This document shows, in pieces, positions 1-7,271 of a stretch of 40,871 nt of DNA. Position 1 is the stretch's first letter; each line of letters begins with the position of its first letter. The position numbers were made by a program, and so were the translations under genes. A model generated the notes under the pieces. The model was given only the letters and a program-made list of their open reading frames with translations, did no database searches and had not been told where the DNA came from. This DNA comes from Mycetohabitans sp. B8. GTDB lineage: Bacteria; Pseudomonadota; Gammaproteobacteria; Burkholderiales; Burkholderiaceae. The stretch covers positions 1 to 40,871 of the forward strand of contig NZ_JAHLKR010000012.1 of NCBI RefSeq assembly GCF_021991875.1, in the 5' to 3' direction.

Positions 1-94
1 GTTTTTCGCGCAAGACAGTATGTCCCGATGCGTCGCATCCAACAACATGAAACCAGCGCTTACCGAGGTCGATACCCAGTGTAGTCGCGTTCAT
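1..94 (-). CDS. IS110-family transposase, N-terminal part (cut by window edge)
   Basis: Read on the minus strand, a start codon at 94 is preceded by a good GGAGG ribosome site at about 100-106. The 31 visible residues begin MNATTLGIDLGKRWFHVVG. The GIDLGK stretch is the first acidic motif of the DEDD (RuvC-like) catalytic domain of IS110 transposases. The rest lies outside the window, so I cannot say whether the gene is intact. Confidence 0.75.
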   Translation of the reverse strand, partial: MNATTLGIDLGKRWFHVVGCDASGHTVLREK

Positions 95-156
95 GGCTAC
101 CTCCATTTGAGCAATGTACCACTACGATAGAAGAAGCGGGTGGAACAATACCATTA

Positions 157-664
157 GTCGCTGACGCACTGTTTGACGGTCGGTGCCTGCGGTCCCTGAC
201 GATCGTCGACAACTACACGCGTGAATGTCTGGCCATCGATGTCGACTCTACGCTGCGAGGCGAAGACGTGGTGGCGGCGCTGGACCGGATTACTGTGAGC
301 CGCGCACTAGCGCGCTACATCAAGGCCGACAATGGCAGCGAATTCATCTGTAAAGCGCTCGACAGGTGGGCGTACGAGAGGGGCGTCAAGAATCGACTTC
401 TCACGTCCCAGCAAGCCAACCGATAACGCGCAGAACGAGTCGTTCAACGGGCGTTTCGGAGAGGAATGCCTGAACGCGCATGGGTTCTTGTCGCTCGAGG
501 ACGCCAGGCGCAAAATCGAGGCCTGGCGCGAATACTATAATGAGGCGCGTCCCCGCTGGGCACTGAAGTGGATGACGCCCGCCGAATTCGCCCGCCAGCG
601 CAAGTCCCGGGCCGATTCGGCCCACCCCGAAGAGCCGGAAATTTCCACTTTAGAACAGCCCTGA
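157..664 (+). pseudogene. IS3-family transposase OrfB, truncated and frameshifted
   Basis: The 3' part of an IS3-family (IS407-like) integrase. Reading starts in frame 1 with ADALFDGRCLRSLTIVDNYT and reaches the second catalytic motif KADNGSEFI near 325-351. It then shifts to frame 2, where RPSKPTDNAQNESFNGR and ECLNAHGFLSLEDARRK continue the rve domain, and it ends at the TGA at 662-664. Removing one A in the run at 389-392 rejoins GVK to IDFSRP, so the lesion looks like a single-base insertion. The N-terminal half, with the first catalytic Asp, is missing upstream of about 157. It cannot make a working transposase. Confidence 0.85.
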
Positions 665-678
665 TTGGGGGGCCTCAA

Positions 679-888
679 TTTTGCGCGCACCCCGTTATCC
701 GTGGCGCGAATCGTGTCGATGGCATCGAGTACGTCGGCGGACGCTGGTGCCACACACAGCTTCATGATCGCCAGGAAAGCCGGCATATACTGGTGCAACG
801 TCGCATAATGGTCGCCGATTTTATGCTGAAAGTCGAACGCCTAAGGCTGTGCCAGTTGCTCGGCTTTGTCGGCGCCTCGAGTGAAGGC
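679..888 (-). pseudogene. Tn3-family transposase (TnpA) fragment
   Basis: On the minus strand one frame reads AFTRGADKAEQLAQP, a stop at 841-843, then HYATLHQYMPAFLAIMK and ASADVLDAIDTIRATDNGVR. The pattern of aromatic and Pro residues followed by VLDAIDTIR resembles the N-terminal middle part of Tn3-type TnpA proteins (from memory of the family). It has an internal stop and no start, and it abuts the end of the IS3 fragment at about 665-680, which suggests the IS3 element inserted into or beside this older transposon. An alignment is needed to settle the family. Confidence 0.45.
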
Positions 889-1065
889 TTCTCAAGATAT
901 GACCGATTCGACCGGCTTGGACGCGTCAGCGCTCCGGGATTGGAGATGTGCATGACCGGCACAGGAACATTAAAGTGTCATATCCTATGCAGCGGTACAG
1001 TTTAGCCTATGTGCGTATCGTCTCACCGTGTGTGCCAAGCGTAGCGTAACCATGAGGAGCGGAAA

Positions 1066-1968
1066 ATGAAAACAAGCGCCGTTCAGAATTACACAGTGCG
1101 TCAATCCTCGCGCCGGTCGAGTAGGCAGCCGTCCGAGACGGAGGACGAGTCAACGCCGGCATTTGGCCTAGCGCCGGTTCAAGCCGCGTTGGCTAGGCTT
1201 TCGTCTGCTTCGCAAGTGAGCCATGGTGGTGCACGGATTCCGTATCAACAATTGGCAGAGGTCTTTCAAGAGGGAGATATTGTCTATGGTCTGGATGCGC
1301 CGAGAAAGCGTGCACTGGATACGTTAAAGCAAGCAGGGTTTAGTAACCCAGATCAAGGCAGCGGCAGCACGCAAAAGCGGGACGCGCTGCCACCTAAAAA
1401 AATTTTGATTCAAAATGACTTGACAAACGCGGTATGGGATCCACTGGGTAAACCTTATCTTTACCAGTCCGACAAGCGCATCAAAAAGGCGTTAGTCGAT
1501 GCCCAGCGAGGTATTGCATTCAAGGCATTTTTGTCCCGCCATGCCCGCTACAATGTTGCCAGCGAAGTGACGCCAAGCCAACAACTAACGTTAGAGGCGA
1601 GCAAGGCGTTATGGAAGAAAACCAGTAAGGCGGGGCTTGAGTACCAGTTGCTGGTCAGGCAAAAAAATATTCACTTTATTGTGGATGGCATTGATGAAGA
1701 TGAAAACCTCAGTGCGGTAGCAGGCAAGACGGGGCATGGGACCAGTATTACATCCAGTGAACTGAGATGGCTGTATCGGCATCAAAAAACTGAGCAGGTC
1801 AAGCAACATGTGCGGTTTTGGAAGGAGGATAGAGAAGTCCCGCATGATGAGATCTTCAGCCCGAAAAAATGGCGGTTTGGACTCGATAAGGAGCATACGT
1901 ACCGGCCCAAGCAAAGTTACTGGCATGCTAGCTGGTTGACCAGTGCCCGCCCGCCCAGGCCGAAGTGA
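1066..1968 (+). CDS. Unrecognised 300-aa protein, possible secreted effector
   Basis: The start at 1066 follows GAGGAGCGGAAA, a good ribosome site. I do not recognise the protein. The first 50 residues are rich in Ser, Thr, Gln and Arg and poor in hydrophobic residues (SSRRSSRQPSETEDESTP), like many type III secretion signals; there is no Sec signal peptide or membrane segment. Residues 200-260 form the most ordered part, with NIHFIVDGID (201-210), SITSSELRWLYRH (227-239) and VRFWKEDREV (249-258). I have a vague memory of similar blocks in uncharacterised proteobacterial proteins, but this is unverified. The gene is visibly more AT-rich than the core genes to the right and sits in IS debris just before a lysis cassette, so horizontal acquisition is likely. 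It could also be phage cargo. Function unknown. Confidence 0.7.
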   Translation: MKTSAVQNYTVRQSSRRSSRQPSETEDESTPAFGLAPVQAALARLSSASQVSHGGARIPYQQLAEVFQEGDIVYGLDAPRKRALDTLKQAGFSNPDQGSGSTQKRDALPPKKILIQNDLTNAVWDPLGKPYLYQSDKRIKKALVDAQRGIAFKAFLSRHARYNVASEVTPSQQLTLEASKALWKKTSKAGLEYQLLVRQKNIHFIVDGIDEDENLSAVAGKTGHGTSITSSELRWLYRHQKTEQVKQHVRFWKEDREVPHDEIFSPKKWRFGLDKEHTYRPKQSYWHASWLTSARPPRPK

Positions 1969-2547
1969 ACCGTCACCGATCCGTTTTTGTTGGAATCGGT
2001 GAAGTCAAGGGTGAGAGAATGTTGGTAGGCCGACCTCATTACGGGGTAATCGTATCTTTCGTGAAATTTATGGTGGTTTGATTATAAAATCTTTATAGAA
2101 CAATAGCTTAAGAGTCCTCCAGTTGCGCGAAAGCCGCGAAGCTGCCGAGACTTACTGCGAGCGCCTCGCCAAGTCATTAATGTCAGATTCCGAGCGATTC
2201 AAACGATTATCTTGCGGAGGGATACGCACTTTACTGCCCCCACGGCGGCACTCCGCCGCGATGACAGATACCGACCTCTCGACCCGGCCTTCGGCACATT
2301 CTCGCTGACCTTGCGCGCGTCGGATGGACGAAAACGGTCAGCCAATGTTGCCATCGAACCCTTCCCTTTGGGTGTCCACTCGCGGCCAACGACGTTTGGA
2401 GCTTTTTCTCCGTGACTTCGTCATGGTTTGTCTCGACAGAACTGAATGTCGGCGATCGAACACCGGCTTTGTCACATTGTGTTGTGGATGAGCTCGGGCC
2501 AGCTAGCTGGCTAGACAAAATCGCTTTATCACGCTCACTGTTTTCCA
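1969..2547. other. Region without a supportable gene
   Basis: Short frames exist on both strands (for example a 95-codon minus frame at 2231-2518) but none has a ribosome site, a recognisable motif or a convincing start. The stretch around 2050-2110 is notably AT-rich and could hold a promoter or an old insertion junction. The rest looks like decayed coding DNA of unknown origin. Confidence 0.5.
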
Positions 2548-2625
2548 GCGACGATCATCCGCTGCGCGGTTCGATGGTACGGGCGCTTCAACCTGAGCCA
2601 GCGCGACATCGAAAGGGACGACCCG
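2548..2625 (+). pseudogene. IS6-family transposase N-terminal scrap
   Basis: A frame starting at 2548 reads ATIIRCAVRWYGRFNLSQRD then IERDDP before degenerating. The pattern I-I-x-x-A-V-R-W-Y-x-R-x-x-L-S-x-R-D is the N-terminal helix-turn-helix region of IS6/IS26-type transposases (family knowledge). Only about 26 codons are legible and there is no start codon or catalytic domain. It is too short to name the element. Confidence 0.5.
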
Positions 2626-2789
2626 TCAGTTGTGATTTCGCAGTGGTGGCCGTGACAAATGGGACTGGTACCCGTTGCGTTTGATGGCTTTGTGTTTTTT
2701 GAACAGCTTATTGGCTAAATCCGCCTGTTGATCCAAATAAATTTTTAAAGGAGGATGTGTACCGCGATCTTGTTAAGAGGAGCAAAGCC

Positions 2790-3329
2790 ATGACGGCGTT
2801 TGATGGTGCATTTGAGAAGACGGTGGCCCGAGAAGGAGGCTACTCCAATCACCCTGATGATAGCGGCGGCGAGACGTCCTATGGCATTACTGAGGCAGTG
2901 GCACGAGCAGAAGGGTATTTGGGTCCGATGGCCTTGCTGCCCTTAGCAACCGCCAAAGCCATCTATCGGCGTCGCTATTGGGAGCAGCTACATCTGGAGG
3001 ACGTTGCTACGCTATCGGTGCCGATTGCGCTTGAATTATTTGATACCGGTGTCAATATGGGCACGCAGGTGGCAGCGCAGTTTTTACAGCGTGTGCTCAA
3101 TGTGTTCAATCGTCGGCAGGTCGATTACCCCGATATGATGGTGGATGGTTTGATAGGTCTCAAAACGATCGCAGCGCTCAAAGCTTTTCTGGACAAACGC
3201 AAAGAGCCAGGGCAAGTGGCGCTTCTCAAGGCACTCAATAGCCTACAAGGGGCGCGTTACATTGAGCTGGCGGAGAAACGAGAGAAAGACGAGGCATTCG
3301 TATTTGGCTGGGTAATGAACCGACTATGA
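2790..3329 (+). CDS. GH108-type endolysin (N-acetylmuramidase)
   Basis: A 179-residue peptidoglycan hydrolase of the glycosyl hydrolase 108 / phage muramidase type. The start at 2790 is chosen because AGAGGAG lies 7 nt upstream and the family usually begins just before the catalytic helix; an in-frame GTG at 2757 would add 11 residues with poor spacing. The catalytic Glu is E15 in AREGGYSNHPDDSGGE, followed by TSYGIT, the family signature. The C-terminal half, around VDGLIGLKTIAALKAF, matches the small peptidoglycan-binding domain usually fused to it. There is no signal peptide, so release to the periplasm would need a holin, and holin-like genes follow. A second strong site, AAAGGAGG at 2747-2754, touches an ATG opening a 12-codon frame that ends in the ATGA of this start; its role is unclear. 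Confidence 0.9.
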   Translation: MTAFDGAFEKTVAREGGYSNHPDDSGGETSYGITEAVARAEGYLGPMALLPLATAKAIYRRRYWEQLHLEDVATLSVPIALELFDTGVNMGTQVAAQFLQRVLNVFNRRQVDYPDMMVDGLIGLKTIAALKAFLDKRKEPGQVALLKALNSLQGARYIELAEKREKDEAFVFGWVMNRL

Positions 3330-3737
3330 AAGGCACTTCCTGATCCAAGCTATTTATTTCAAAAATAGATACAATGCATCGCAAAATTCGATGATTTTTT
3401 CATTGTTGTGCGTGTCACCAACGTATCCGTGATGACGCCATGGTCGCACTTAATTGAGCGATGTCAAGTGCATTGTTTCATGGCGGCTTGCTTTTAAAGC
3501 AGGGCAGCTGTGCCTGTATTGCTAACTCTTTCAATGATGGCGGTTCAAGTCATGATTTGTTTGGGCGTTAAGATAAATACGGTATATAGTGTTTTTGCCC
3601 TTTTCAGCCCATCTAGCGTTCCGGCTGCATGAGCGCATGAGGCGGGTTTAGCACGCAGGCAGGGACAGAAATTTTTGATATAGCAGTCGACGTGCCTTAG
3701 GTGGGGAACACAGCTGCCGCGGGTCAGGAGGAGTGCA
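3330..3737. other. Long intergenic region within the lysis cassette
   Basis: About 400 bp between the endolysin and the spanin genes with no convincing reading frame. It is AT-rich at its start (3350-3410) and again at 3555-3605, where a promoter-like pair occurs. Its length argues that the spanin and holin genes have their own transcription start. Confidence 0.5.
3561..3588 (+). promoter_or_regulatory. Possible sigma70 promoter for spanin-holin genes
   Basis: TTGGGC at 3561-3566 and TATATA at 3583-3588 are separated by 16 bp in an AT-rich stretch 150 bp upstream of the Rz-like gene. Both boxes are imperfect, and this is the only such pair I see in the gap. Confidence 0.3.
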
Positions 3738-4313
3738 ATGCAGCACTTGTTGAGATGGATCGCACCCTATGGTGTTCTATTCATTGCGGGGATTGCCTTG
3801 GGTTGGGGCATGAGCTCGGTCATCGCTGGCAGACAGCTGGCTGAAGAACAAGCTGCGCGAGCCCGGGATCATGAGCAGCATGCCGAACAAATGAAAGCGA
3901 TTTCAGACGCAGCCTTGGCCGCGCAACAGAAAGCGACCGCTATGAGCGAGACCCAAGCCCGACGGATCGAAACGCTGGATGCACAACTGAGTCAGGAGCG
4001 CCAAGCCCATGAAAATGAAAATCAACGTCTGCGCGATGCTCTTGCTGCTGGTACTGAGCGGCTGCGTGTCGCCGTCGTCAACTGTTCAACCCGTAGCCGT
4101 GACGTGTCCGGCTTTGCCGCCGCCACCGGAATGGGCAATGGTTCCCCCACCTACGCAGACCTCGACCCAACGGTTGCAGAACGCATTTTCCGGGTCGCTG
4201 ACGACGACCAACGAGAAATAGATAAGCTCAAGGCCTTGCAAGCTTACGTGTGCACGGTGCGACCTGAAACCGCAGAGTGTCCCGTGACCGGGCTTCAGTC
4301 GGCGGTCCCATGA
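3738..4313 (+). CDS. Rz-like inner-membrane spanin subunit
   Basis: A 191-residue i-spanin. A strong AGGAGGAG precedes the ATG at 3738. Residues 11-31 (YGVLFIAGIALGWGMSSVIA) form one N-terminal membrane anchor, and residues 35-105 are a long charged, Gln- and Ala-rich helix of coiled-coil type (AEEQAARARDHEQHAEQ and onward), as in Rz/DUF2514 proteins. The rest lies in the periplasm. With Rz1 it would span the cell wall and fuse inner and outer membranes in the last step of lysis. The outer-membrane partner is encoded inside this gene in the +1 frame at 4009-4221, which is strong architectural support. Confidence 0.85.
   Translation: MQHLLRWIAPYGVLFIAGIALGWGMSSVIAGRQLAEEQAARARDHEQHAEQMKAISDAALAAQQKATAMSETQARRIETLDAQLSQERQAHENENQRLRDALAAGTERLRVAVVNCSTRSRDVSGFAAATGMGNGSPTYADLDPTVAERIFRVADDDQREIDKLKALQAYVCTVRPETAECPVTGLQSAVP
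4009..4221 (+). CDS. Rz1-like outer-membrane spanin lipoprotein, embedded in Rz
   Basis: A 70-residue lipoprotein read in a different frame wholly inside the Rz-like gene. The signal peptide MKMKINVCAMLLLLVLSGC ends in a clear lipobox, LSGC, with Cys19 as the lipidated residue. The mature part is Pro-rich (CPALPPPPEWAMVPPPTQ), as in Rz1 proteins. AGGAG at 3994-3998 provides a ribosome site. Embedded Rz/Rz1 genes are the classical lambda arrangement. Two overlapping frames both staying open and both showing the expected domains makes chance very unlikely. Confidence 0.88.
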   Translation: MKMKINVCAMLLLLVLSGCVSPSSTVQPVAVTCPALPPPPEWAMVPPPTQTSTQRLQNAFSGSLTTTNEK

Positions 4314-4527
4314 CAAAATGTCTTAAGCGACTACTCACCAAAGGAGGTATCAACGCATGTCTGTGGTGTAAATTCAAGCGTACGGTGTCAGGCAACCACT
4401 TAAGCGAAATACGTTGCTTGCCCAAATGGCCAGCCCAAACAATGTCCATGCGATACAGTTGTAAGCATAGCATACACGGTCCGACTAACTAGATGCCGGA
4501 TGCGCGAACATATAGCAGAGGTAAAGC

Positions 4528-4914
4528 ATGACGTGGTGGTTTGAACTATTGCGTGTGCCATCCGTGTTCAGTCCAAGGACCTGGACACAGGATGACCTAA
4601 CCCTGGTGAGTGGGGTAGTGTGCGGTGCATTGATATTTTTGCTGCATAGTCGTGAGCCGTCGTGGCCGCGCAAGATAGCATATTTTGGCGTATCAGTGAT
4701 TGGAGGACTTTCGGTGACTTCGTCAGTGCAGCAATACGTGGGGCTACCGGAATGGCCTGCAGCGTTTCTGTCTACGGCGGCGATCGTGACGCTGGCCAAT
4801 GCACTGCTGGATTGGTCGGAGAAAATGGTGCCGGAACTGCTGACTCAGTTGACCTACCGGATCATTGGGAGTGCGCCTGTCAATGACACTAAGAATAGCG
4901 AGTTAGAAAAATGA
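4528..4914 (+). CDS. Holin-like membrane protein 1
   Basis: A 128-residue protein with three likely membrane helices: about residues 25-42 (LVSGVVCGALIFLL), 51-68 (IAYFGVSVIGGLSV) and 76-95 (AAFLSTAAIVTLANALL). The C-terminus is charged (NDTKNSELEK). Size and topology fit a class I holin, which opens the inner membrane to let the endolysin out. AGAGGTAAAG precedes the start. Its stop overlaps the next start by 4 nt (ATGA), so the two are translationally coupled. I recognise the class by context and topology rather than by a specific sequence motif. Confidence 0.65.
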   Translation: MTWWFELLRVPSVFSPRTWTQDDLTLVSGVVCGALIFLLHSREPSWPRKIAYFGVSVIGGLSVTSSVQQYVGLPEWPAAFLSTAAIVTLANALLDWSEKMVPELLTQLTYRIIGSAPVNDTKNSELEK

Positions 4915-5288
4915 TAAAAGCGGCAATAGTGTACTTCAATGCCTACAGCGTATGGGACTTGTTGCTGCTGTGGATGAATGGGGTATTGGCAAGTGCGATT
5001 TTTCTGATTCTGTTGTTTGCCTTTAGTGCCCCAGTACCCCGGCGCAGTCCGTTGAATTGGTATGAACGAGCGATACGATTTTGGTTGGTCGCGGTATATG
5101 GCATTTTGGCGGTACGTGTATGTGCAGGATGGTATTCCACACCGGTGGAACCGACGCATGTGGCGGTCAATGCCTTGGTACTGGGTTTTGTGATAATGGC
5201 GCGTGGAGATGTTGGCGTGATCACCGAGGCGTTGCGTCAGACGCGCAAGGCACGCCGGAAGGTATTGAGCGAGCGTAAGCAGCCATAG
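4911..5288 (+). CDS. Holin-like membrane protein 2 (possible antiholin)
   Basis: A 125-residue protein coupled to the preceding gene through an ATGA overlap. It shows three likely membrane helices: residues 13-40 (VWDLLLLWMNGVLASAIFLI), 55-75 (FWLVAVYGILAVRVCAGW) and 80-98 (THVAVNALVLGFVIMA). A very basic tail follows (RQTRKARRKVLSERKQ). Paired small membrane proteins next to an endolysin are common in phage lysis cassettes, where one is the holin and the other tunes its timing. Which is which cannot be decided here. Confidence 0.6.
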   Translation: MIKAAIVYFNAYSVWDLLLLWMNGVLASAIFLILLFAFSAPVPRRSPLNWYERAIRFWLVAVYGILAVRVCAGWYSTPVEPTHVAVNALVLGFVIMARGDVGVITEALRQTRKARRKVLSERKQP

Positions 5289-5367
5289 CGGACGCTTTCT
5301 TTAATTCAACATAATCGATGAGCGCAGATTTTGCGGTTTCATGCGGTTGGTTGAATTGTCCAATTAT

Positions 5368-5396
5368 GAGCCTATCCGATTTCTTGTGTGTGAGGC
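5368..5396 (+). repeat. IS256 left inverted repeat
   Basis: Pairs with 6692-6720 on the other strand. The inner half, TTGTGTGTGAGGC, matches the right repeat at all but one position; the outer half keeps TATCCG. Confidence 0.75.
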
Positions 5397-5421
5397 ATAA
5401 ACTATTGGCAAAGGAGCCGAC

Positions 5422-6681
5422 ATGCCTCACAAGCGAAAAGAAGAATTGACGATTGAGCCCGGTCGCGGGCTGAACCTGGACCCGGAGCTGATCAAGCAGC
5501 TGGTGCCCGGCACGCTGGAGCGCGCGACGCTCAACGAGCAGCTTGCCGCGCTCAAGAAAGCGATCTTCGAACGGGCCTTGGGCGCAGAGCTGATGCATCA
5601 CCTGGGCTACGAGAAAGGTCAAGCCAAGCTCCAGGAGAGCCAGAACCATCGCAACGGCAGTAGCCGCAAGCGGATCACGACCGACGATGACATGCTGGAA
5701 TTGAGTATTGCGCGCGATCGCAACGGGACATTCGACCCGGTGCTCATCGCCAAAGGCGAGCGGCGTTTTACCGGATTCGACGACAAGATCATCGCGATGT
5801 ATGCACGCGGTATGACCATGCGCGAAATCCAGGGTTTTTTGCAGCAGATGTACGGCATCGAAGTATCGCCTGACTTTATCAGCACGGTCACGGACGCCGT
5901 CATTGACGAGGTACGCGAGTGGCAGCAACGGCCCCTTGAAGCGATGTATCCAGTCGTATTCTTTGATGCTCTGCGCGTAAAGGTGCGCGACGAAGGGACG
6001 GTGAAGAATAAGGCGATTTACCTCGCCCTTGGCGTGCGCCGCGACGGCACACGCGATGTGCTCGGGCTTTGGATCGAGCACACTGAGGGTGCCAAGTTCT
6101 GGCTGCGCGTGGTCAACGACCTGAAGCTGCGCGGTGTGCAGGACATCCTGATCGCCATGGTTGACGGCCTGAAGGGCTTTGCCGAGGCGATTAACACTGT
6201 GTTCCCCGAGACGACAGTGCAAACCTGCATCGTTCATTTAATTCGCAATTCGCTGGACTTTGCGAGTTGGAAAGACCGCAAACAGCTCGCCGCCGAACTT
6301 AAAGAAGTGTATCGGGCGCCGTCGGCCGAAGCCGCGGCGCTGGCGCTCGAAGCGTTCGACGCCGGCCCGTGGGGGTGCAAGTATCCGCCGATCGCCGCCC
6401 TGTGGCGGCGTGCGTAGGAGCAGGTCATTCCCTTCTTTGCCTTTGCGCCGGACATTCGCAAGATCATTTACACAACGAATCCGATTGAGTCGTTGCACAT
6501 GCAGCTGCGCAAGATCATCAAGGCATGCGGCCACTTCCCAAGCGACGAAGCCGCGCTCAAGCTGGTCTGGCTGGCGCTGCGCAATGTCATTGCCAAATGG
6601 ACCGGTTCCCGACATGATTGGAAAAGCGCAATGACGCAGTTCGCGCTGCTCTACCTCGAGCGCTTCAATATCGGACTGTGA
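5422..6681 (+). pseudogene. IS256-family transposase with one in-frame stop
   Basis: A full-length IS256 (mutator-like) transposase frame of 420 codons, broken only by a TAG at 6415-6417. Upstream it carries the DDE features FFDALRVKVRDEG and MVDGLKGF. Downstream in the same frame EQVIPFFAFAPDIRK and NPIESLHMQLRK supply the last catalytic Glu. The family normally has Trp at the stopped position (RRAWEQVIP), so TGG changed to TAG. As written, translation gives 331 residues without the third catalytic acid, so it should be inactive. AAAGGAG precedes the start at 5422. Confidence 0.9.
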
Positions 6682-6691
6682 GTTTTAACCC

Positions 6692-6720
6692 GCCTCACAC
6701 ACAGAATTCCGGATACGTCC
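6692..6720 (-). repeat. IS256 right inverted repeat
   Basis: Reverse complement of the left repeat at 5368-5396 with several mismatches in the middle. It lies 11 bp after the transposase stop. Confidence 0.75.
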
Positions 6721-6809
6721 ATTTCAGGCAGGCCATAATTGTAGTTCGCTTCGAATAAACGGCGTCCGCGAGGTGTCGGTGTTGACTTCTCTGTCCGCCA
6801 GACTCGAAT

Positions 6810-6956
6810 GTAGCCGGCTCGTCGCATCGTTCGCGTACCATCGTTCGCGTACACCAGCAGCATGCACTGTGACGCGTGCTTCTCAAACTACGGATGCTCG
6901 CTGCCATCAATCTGAATCAGCTTGCCCAGACACGCGCGCCGTGCCCGCGGCTTTGC
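6810..6956 (-). pseudogene. ISNCY-type transposase fragment with a 14-bp duplication
   Basis: On the minus strand from 6956 the frame reads RARRACLGKLIQIDGSEHP, a TAG, then FEKHASQCMLLVYAND. This is the start of the catalytic core of ISNCY-type transposases (usual form LIQIDGSxHxWFE..CxLLVYxDDATSRL; family knowledge). The TAG stands where Trp is expected. The frame is then lost through a perfect 14-bp tandem duplication at 6825-6852; deleting one copy restores VYANDATSRL. Beyond about 6810 nothing is legible. Doubly inactivated. Confidence 0.7.
6825..6852 (+). repeat. Perfect 14-bp tandem duplication
   Basis: CATCGTTCGCGTAC occurs twice in a row (6825-6838 and 6839-6852). It lies inside the ISNCY fragment, and because 14 is not a multiple of three it shifts the frame. 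Confidence 0.95.
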
Positions 6957-7007
6957 ATCAGTCGGATAGGCGTGGCTAGTCGCCAGGGCAGCAGAGCTTA
7001 GTAATTT

Positions 7008-7055
7008 CAGTTCTATAACCATCGACGGCTGCACCAGACGCTGAAGACAAAAACC
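7008..7055 (+). pseudogene. IS3/IS481-type integrase C-terminal scrap
   Basis: A short frame reads QFYNHRRLHQTLKTKT, the typical C-terminal motif of IS3-family OrfB (FYNxxRxHxxLxxxTP). Nothing convincing continues on either side, so only about 16 codons remain. The surrounding 7060-7270 is otherwise unreadable debris. Confidence 0.45.
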
Positions 7056-7271
7056 TCGGCTGCGGCATCCGCGTTAGCCACTTAACCTATGCAGGTTTGG
7101 GCTGGACCATTACATCCGAAGCTGAGTTCTGGCTAAGCTGCTCAACAAGCGCTGGCGGCTCTACCACGAAACACGGCTGCCAAGCGTCTGTCGTTACCCA
7201 ACCTTCTGCGATGATTCGTCGAGCCTAGTCGGAGTCCGACAGTATCGACTTATGGCTCACTGCCTGAGTGA

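Larger units (their letters stand above)
5368..6720 (+). mobile_element. IS256-family insertion sequence, near full length
   Basis: Bounded by imperfect inverted repeats of about 29 bp: 5368-5396 on the left and 6692-6720 on the right. Both share TATCCG and the inner block TGTGTGTGAGGC when the right end is read on the other strand. The transposase fills the interior. The 8-9 bp outside each end do not match, so no target duplication is visible; it may have decayed, or the flanks may have been rearranged. The element starts 79 bp after the lysis cassette. Confidence 0.8.

Noticed and set aside
2231-2518. 95-codon minus frame in the region before the IS6 scrap
   Set aside because: No ribosome site, no motif, and all three minus frames look equally protein-like, so coding cannot be supported.
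4310-4492. 60-codon frame overlapping the Rz stop (ATGA)
   Set aside because: The overlap is attractive, but the product (MTKCLKRLLTKGGINACLWC and onward) has no recognisable fold, signal or membrane segment and runs through a likely untranslated gap.
5221-6237. 338-codon open frame antisense to the IS256 transposase
   Set aside because: It is a shadow of a GC-rich coding sequence; the plus strand carries clear transposase motifs, and the antisense product has no domain or ribosome site.
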